Part shown: in pieces, positions 61,018 to 64,000 of the stretch
Position numbering within the stretch: the first letter of the stretch is position 1
How the letters are laid out: each line of letters starts with the position of its first letter
Origin: Listeria cossartiae subsp. cossartiae
GTDB lineage: Bacteria; Bacillota; Bacilli; Lactobacillales; Listeriaceae
Reading direction: 5' to 3'
DNA length: 64,000 nt
NCBI RefSeq assembly: GCF_014224155.1
Contig: NZ_JAASUI010000001.1
Location: 682,001 to 746,000, forward strand
Notes under the pieces: generated by a model
What the model was told of the DNA's origin: nothing
What the model saw: only the letters and a program-made list of their open reading frames with translations
Databases searched by the model: none
Position numbers and translations under genes: made by a program

Positions 61018-62379
61018 ATGAAACACTCAGATAATTATTATTTAACAAAAGCGAGCATTCCTAAGGCGATAGCGCACTTATCAATTCCGATGATGCTCGG
61101 GATGTCAGTAGGGGTCATTTATAACATCGTCAATGCGTTCTTTATCGGTTTGTTGCATGACACATCGATGTTGACGGCGGTAACGCTTGGTTTGCCAATG
61201 TTTACGATTTTAATGGCGATTGGAAATATGTTTGGCGTTGGTGGCGGGACGTATATTTCTCGCTTGCTAGGAAAAGAAGATAGTGCGAAGGCAAAGCAAG
61301 TTTCCGCCTTTGTTTTATACGGAAGTTTAGTATTAGGAATTATCTGCGCGATTTTACTGGGCTTTTTAATCAATCCGGTTACTCATTTTCTTGGGGCGGA
61401 TGCAACGAGCTTTTTACACACGAAAAATTATACGTTGGCGCTTCTAATTTGTAGTCCGTTTATTATTGCGAATTTTGCTTTAGAACAAGTGGTTCGGGCT
61501 GAGGGGGCCTCACGGGTTTCGATGAATGGAATGCTGATTGGTACGCTTGTTAATTTAGTATTCGATCCACTGCTTATTTTATATTTTGATTTTAATGTGG
61601 TGGGGGCTGCAGTTTCGGTAGGATTAGCAAGCTTATTTTCGCTGATTTACTATGCTTGGTATTTAGAGAAGAAAAGTCATTATTTGTCGATTCATTTTAA
61701 ATGGTTTAAAGCGACAAAAGAAATCGTTCAAAATGTCTTTAAAATTGGCGTTTCAGAATTGCTTTTATCGTTATTCCTCATTGTAACAACGCTCGTTTTA
61801 AATCACTATTCGATGCTGTACGGTGAAGGGGTCGTTGCTGGATTTGGTGTAGCGCTTCGGGTGGTGCAGTTACCTGAATTTATTTGTATGGGGCTGTACA
61901 TGGGAATTATTCCGCTGTTAGCTTATAATTATAGTTCGGGAAATATTGCGCGGTTTGAAAAAGCAATACGGTTTACTGCGATGAGTATCGGTCTTATCGT
62001 ACTTGTGATTTCGAGTCTTGTATTTATTTTCCGTTTCCAAGTGATGCATCTATTTAGTGACAGTCAAAGTGTGATAACGCTTGGTGTGCATATTATGGTT
62101 GCGATGCTGATATCTTCTCTTTTCAGTGGATTTACGGGGCTGTTTACAAGTACTTTTCAAGCAATTGGTAAAGCTATTCCGGCTACGATTATGTCAGTTT
62201 CACAGGGGATTATTTTTATTCCAGTAATTATTTTAGGGCAGCATTATTTCGGACTTATGGGCGTGATTTGGTCATTAACAACAACGGAAGTGCTTACATG
62301 TTTAATCGGTGTGACACTATTCACAATCCATAATATTAAAATAGCTAGTAGCGCAAAAACGAAAGACTTAGCGGTTTAA
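61018..62379 (+). CDS. MATE-family efflux transporter (MepA-like)
   Basis: This 453-aa protein has 12 membrane segments in two similar halves. Typical MATE features are IPMMLGMSVGVIYNIVNAFFIG (half 1) and LQLPEFICMGLYMGIIPLLAYNYSSGN-like (half 2, VVQLPEFICMGLYMGII). The VRAEGASR stretch fits the MepA/DinF branch. It is a likely Na+- or H+-coupled exporter of cationic drugs, controlled by the upstream MarR protein at its own operator. No terminator is apparent before the riboswitch promoter. Confidence 0.9.
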   Translation: MKHSDNYYLTKASIPKAIAHLSIPMMLGMSVGVIYNIVNAFFIGLLHDTSMLTAVTLGLPMFTILMAIGNMFGVGGGTYISRLLGKEDSAKAKQVSAFVLYGSLVLGIICAILLGFLINPVTHFLGADATSFLHTKNYTLALLICSPFIIANFALEQVVRAEGASRVSMNGMLIGTLVNLVFDPLLILYFDFNVVGAAVSVGLASLFSLIYYAWYLEKKSHYLSIHFKWFKATKEIVQNVFKIGVSELLLSLFLIVTTLVLNHYSMLYGEGVVAGFGVALRVVQLPEFICMGLYMGIIPLLAYNYSSGNIARFEKAIRFTAMSIGLIVLVISSLVFIFRFQVMHLFSDSQSVITLGVHIMVAMLISSLFSGFTGLFTSTFQAIGKAIPATIMSVSQGIIFIPVIILGQHYFGLMGVIWSLTTTEVLTCLIGVTLFTIHNIKIASSAKTKDLAV

Positions 62380-62400
62380 AAAGTTTGTGAGAAAAATTAG

Positions 62401-62430
62401 TTGACGAGAAGTTCTAAATTATGGTATTAT
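62401..62430 (+). promoter_or_regulatory. SigA promoter of the riboswitch-terC unit
   Basis: TTGACG (62401-62406), 18 bases, TATTAT (62425-62430), placing a start near 62437. Confidence 0.65.
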
Positions 62431-62454
62431 TCTCTAGGTAATCATATATCGTTC

Positions 62455-62602
62455 TTTGACAAATGTCAGAGGGGAGTAGCGCTGATTAGTTTTTAATCAG
62501 GATAAAGTCGTCATTACATGATAGAGATATCATCGGTTTTATCACATTTAACTTTAAATGTTAGCGAGACCTTTGCCTTTACGGGCAGGTCTCGCTTTTT
62601 TG
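62455..62602 (+). promoter_or_regulatory. yybP-ykoY Mn2+-sensing riboswitch
   Basis: The leader carries the conserved GGGGAGUAG loop (62471-62479), a P2 hairpin CTGATTA / TAATCAG (62482-62500), the downstream AAAGTCGTCATTACATGA region, and the 3' GCGAGACCTTTGCC that closes the aptamer and doubles as terminator arm. Riboswitches of this class sense Mn2+ and switch on Mn exporters of the TerC, MntP and P-type classes (established). The predicted mode here is transcription termination relieved by Mn2+. Confidence 0.9.
62564..62602 (+). terminator. Riboswitch-controlled intrinsic terminator
   Basis: GCGAGACCTTTGCC / GGGCAGGTCTCGC followed by TTTTTTTG. The 5' arm overlaps the conserved 3' part of the aptamer. 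Confidence 0.88.
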
Positions 62603-62659
62603 TTTCTTCAAAATAGGAGATCTTTGACATTTTAATAGAACAAAGGAGGAAAAGAATTA

Positions 62660-63427
62660 GTGGATACAGCAATGATTTTAGAGTACGGTTGGGTGTTACT
62701 TGTCCTGATCGGTCTTGAGGGGATTTTAGCAGCAGATAATGCGGTCGTTATGGCTGTTATGGTCAAACATCTCCCAGATAAACAACAGAAAAAAGCGTTA
62801 TTTTACGGATTAATGGGTGCCTTTGTTTTCCGTTTTGGCGCATTATTCTTAATTTCCTTTTTGGCAAATGTTTGGCAAGTTCAAGCGCTTGGTGCCGCAT
62901 ATTTACTATATATTGCTATTAGTCATATTTGGAAACATGCAAAAGGAAAAGACGGAGAAAAAGAGAAGAAAGAAAAAGCTGGCTCTGGTTTTTGGATGAC
63001 CGTTCTAAAAGTAGAGATTGCAGATATAGCGTTTGCAATTGATTCCATGCTTGCCGCAGTTGCCCTTGCAATTACACTTCCAGAAACTGGTTGGGGTCAC
63101 ATTGGTGGGATTGATACTGGACAATTCGCGATTATGTTCTTAGGTGGACTTGTTGGCCTAATTATTATCCGTTTTGCTGCAACTCAATTTGTTAAATTAC
63201 TAAAAAGCTATCCGAGTCTCGAAACAGCCGCATTTTTAATTGTTGGTTGGGTAGGCGTGAAGCTGGTAATTTATACGTTAGCACATCCAAGTCTTGGGGT
63301 AATTCCACACAGCTTCCCTGAGTCAACGCTTTGGAAATTAATTTTCTGGGGTGTGATGATTCTTATTATTCTATGGGGATGGTTCGTTTCCTACCGTAGT
63401 AAGAAAAAAGCTGAAATAACTAAATAA
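62660..63427 (+). CDS. TerC-family membrane protein (putative Mn2+ exporter), copy 1
   Basis: This 255-aa protein has about seven to eight membrane segments. The TerC pattern is clear: LIGLEGILAADNAVVMAVMVKHLP, GLMGAFVFRFGALFLISFL, and VEIADIAFAIDSMLAAVALA, with acidic membrane residues (Glu, Asp, Asp-Ser-Met) that fit metal binding. The TerC family (YkoY/YceF) exports Mn2+ in Bacillus. The start is GTG at 62660 after AAAGGAGG. It sits under the Mn riboswitch and has a terminator behind it. Confidence 0.9.
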   Translation: MDTAMILEYGWVLLVLIGLEGILAADNAVVMAVMVKHLPDKQQKKALFYGLMGAFVFRFGALFLISFLANVWQVQALGAAYLLYIAISHIWKHAKGKDGEKEKKEKAGSGFWMTVLKVEIADIAFAIDSMLAAVALAITLPETGWGHIGGIDTGQFAIMFLGGLVGLIIIRFAATQFVKLLKSYPSLETAAFLIVGWVGVKLVIYTLAHPSLGVIPHSFPESTLWKLIFWGVMILIILWGWFVSYRSKKKAEITK

Positions 63428-63436
63428 GTTTTAACT

Positions 63437-63470
63437 AACCAGAAGTGCATGATTGTACTTCTGGTTTTAC
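63437..63470 (+). terminator. Terminator between the two terC genes
   Basis: AACCAGAAGT / ACTTCTGGTT hairpin followed by TTTACAT, so it is modest. It may allow some readthrough into copy 2. Confidence 0.6.
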
Positions 63471-63529
63471 ATACAACCAGATGCTGAAATCACAATTTTA
63501 TGATAGAGTAGAAGGATGGTGAATGAGGA

Positions 63530-64000
63530 ATGGATGTTTCTATTTGGGGCGAATACGCGTTAGTTTTCCTTGTTTTAGTTGTGTTAGAAGGAATTCTTTC
63601 CGCAGATAATGCCGTAGTTATGGCAGTTATTGTCAAAGGTTTACCGCACGATAAGCAACGAAAAGCCTTATTTTATGGGTTAGTTGGCGCGTTTGTTTTC
63701 CGTTTTGTTGCACTATTTTTAATTTCATTTTTAGTAAAAATATGGGAAATACAAGCCATTGGTGCTGTGTACTTATTGTATTTAGCAATTAAGCATATGT
63801 GGCGCCTTAAAAAAGGTAAACAAGAAGAAGTTAAAGAAACATCAGAAGCCAAATCAACGTCCTTTTGGGGTGTCGTTGCTCGTGTGGAATTGACGGATAT
63901 CGCTTTTGCACTAGATTCGATGTTAGCGGCAGCGGCACTGGTTGTTACTTTGCCAGATTTAGGGAATTTTGATATTGGAGGAATGAACGGTGGGCAATTT
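63530..64000 (+). CDS. TerC-family membrane protein, copy 2 (3' end outside window)
   Basis: The visible 157 residues are a close paralogue of the preceding gene: VVLEGILSADNAVVMAVIVKGLP, GLVGAFVFRFVALFLISFL, and VELTDIAFALDSMLAAAALV. The acidic membrane residues are conserved. The start ATG at 63530 follows GAATGAGG. No second riboswitch is visible in the 100-base gap, and only a weak -10-like TATGAT (63500) is present. It may be transcribed by readthrough or from its own promoter. Confidence 0.88.
   Translation, partial: MDVSIWGEYALVFLVLVVLEGILSADNAVVMAVIVKGLPHDKQRKALFYGLVGAFVFRFVALFLISFLVKIWEIQAIGAVYLLYLAIKHMWRLKKGKQEEVKETSEAKSTSFWGVVARVELTDIAFALDSMLAAAALVVTLPDLGNFDIGGMNGGQF

Overview
The window is chromosomal DNA of a low-GC Firmicute and reads as Listeria sensu stricto, closest in gene content and order to Listeria monocytogenes or its near relatives. 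The evidence is a Listeria-type sequence of genes: ltaS, srtA, lplA, the ferritin-like fri, an LhrC-family sRNA, nagAB-nagR, the yjbH-relQ-nadK-rluD block, dltXABCD, and tandem terC genes behind a yybP-ykoY (Mn2+) riboswitch. SigB-type and PerR-type sites are visible. I see no prophage, insertion sequence, CRISPR array or genomic island, and no gene-free stretch longer than about 300 bases. Species assignment rests on recognition, not on a database search.

Layout. Bases 1-3.3 kb: the 3' part of coaA, then an ABC exporter with its TetR regulator and a visible operator. 3.3-7 kb: lipoteichoic acid synthase, a 3-methyladenine DNA glycosylase and sortase A. 7-13 kb: a lipoprotein of unknown role, a metallo-hydrolase plus lipoate ligase, a DedA/VTT membrane protein and a GT39 glycosyltransferase with an unusual Gly/Pro/Ser/Thr-rich insert. 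12.9-15.5 kb: tRNA-Gly, queG, trmL and a nitroreductase. 15.5-20 kb (minus strand): a SigB-type small membrane protein, then an operon of a divergent HSP90, a TPR protein, a SUKH-domain protein and a low-molecular-weight tyrosine phosphatase. 20-22.8 kb: fri, a HesB-like protein, a ComEC/ComEA-like lipoprotein, a DUF3006 protein and the sRNA lhrC5.

22.8-30 kb: an MFS transporter with a FadR-type regulator, an AI-2E family protein, two tandem DUF915 hydrolases, small membrane proteins and a LiaI/LiaH (PspA)-like pair. 30-36 kb: the N-acetylglucosamine catabolic operon with a NagR operator, a TagO-type wall teichoic acid initiator and two U32 proteins. 36-43.3 kb: lemA-htpX, yjbH, CYTH and TPR genes, relQ-nadK-rluD and fabI. 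43.3-48 kb: the complete dlt operon, including the 48-residue dltX. 48-56 kb: rpiA, an acetyltransferase, an esterase, ilvE, a second ABC exporter with a dyad in its promoter, a DHA2 efflux pump, an M42 peptidase and a glutathione peroxidase. 56-64 kb: a LytTR/DUF3021 regulatory pair fused by overlaps to an ABC exporter, prfC, a MepR/MepA-like MarR-MATE pair with duplicated palindromic operators, and the riboswitch-terC-terC locus.

Functional themes are envelope polymer synthesis (LtaS, TagO, Dlt, SrtA, GT39), envelope stress (LiaIH-like, HtpX, YjbH, RelQ) and at least five efflux systems, each with its own local regulator or operator. Most genes belong to known families. The less-described items are the HSP90-TPR-SUKH-phosphatase operon, the extracytoplasmic ComEC/ComEA-like fusion, and the LytTR/DUF3021/ABC operon. 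Nothing here can be claimed as a wholly new system from sequence alone.
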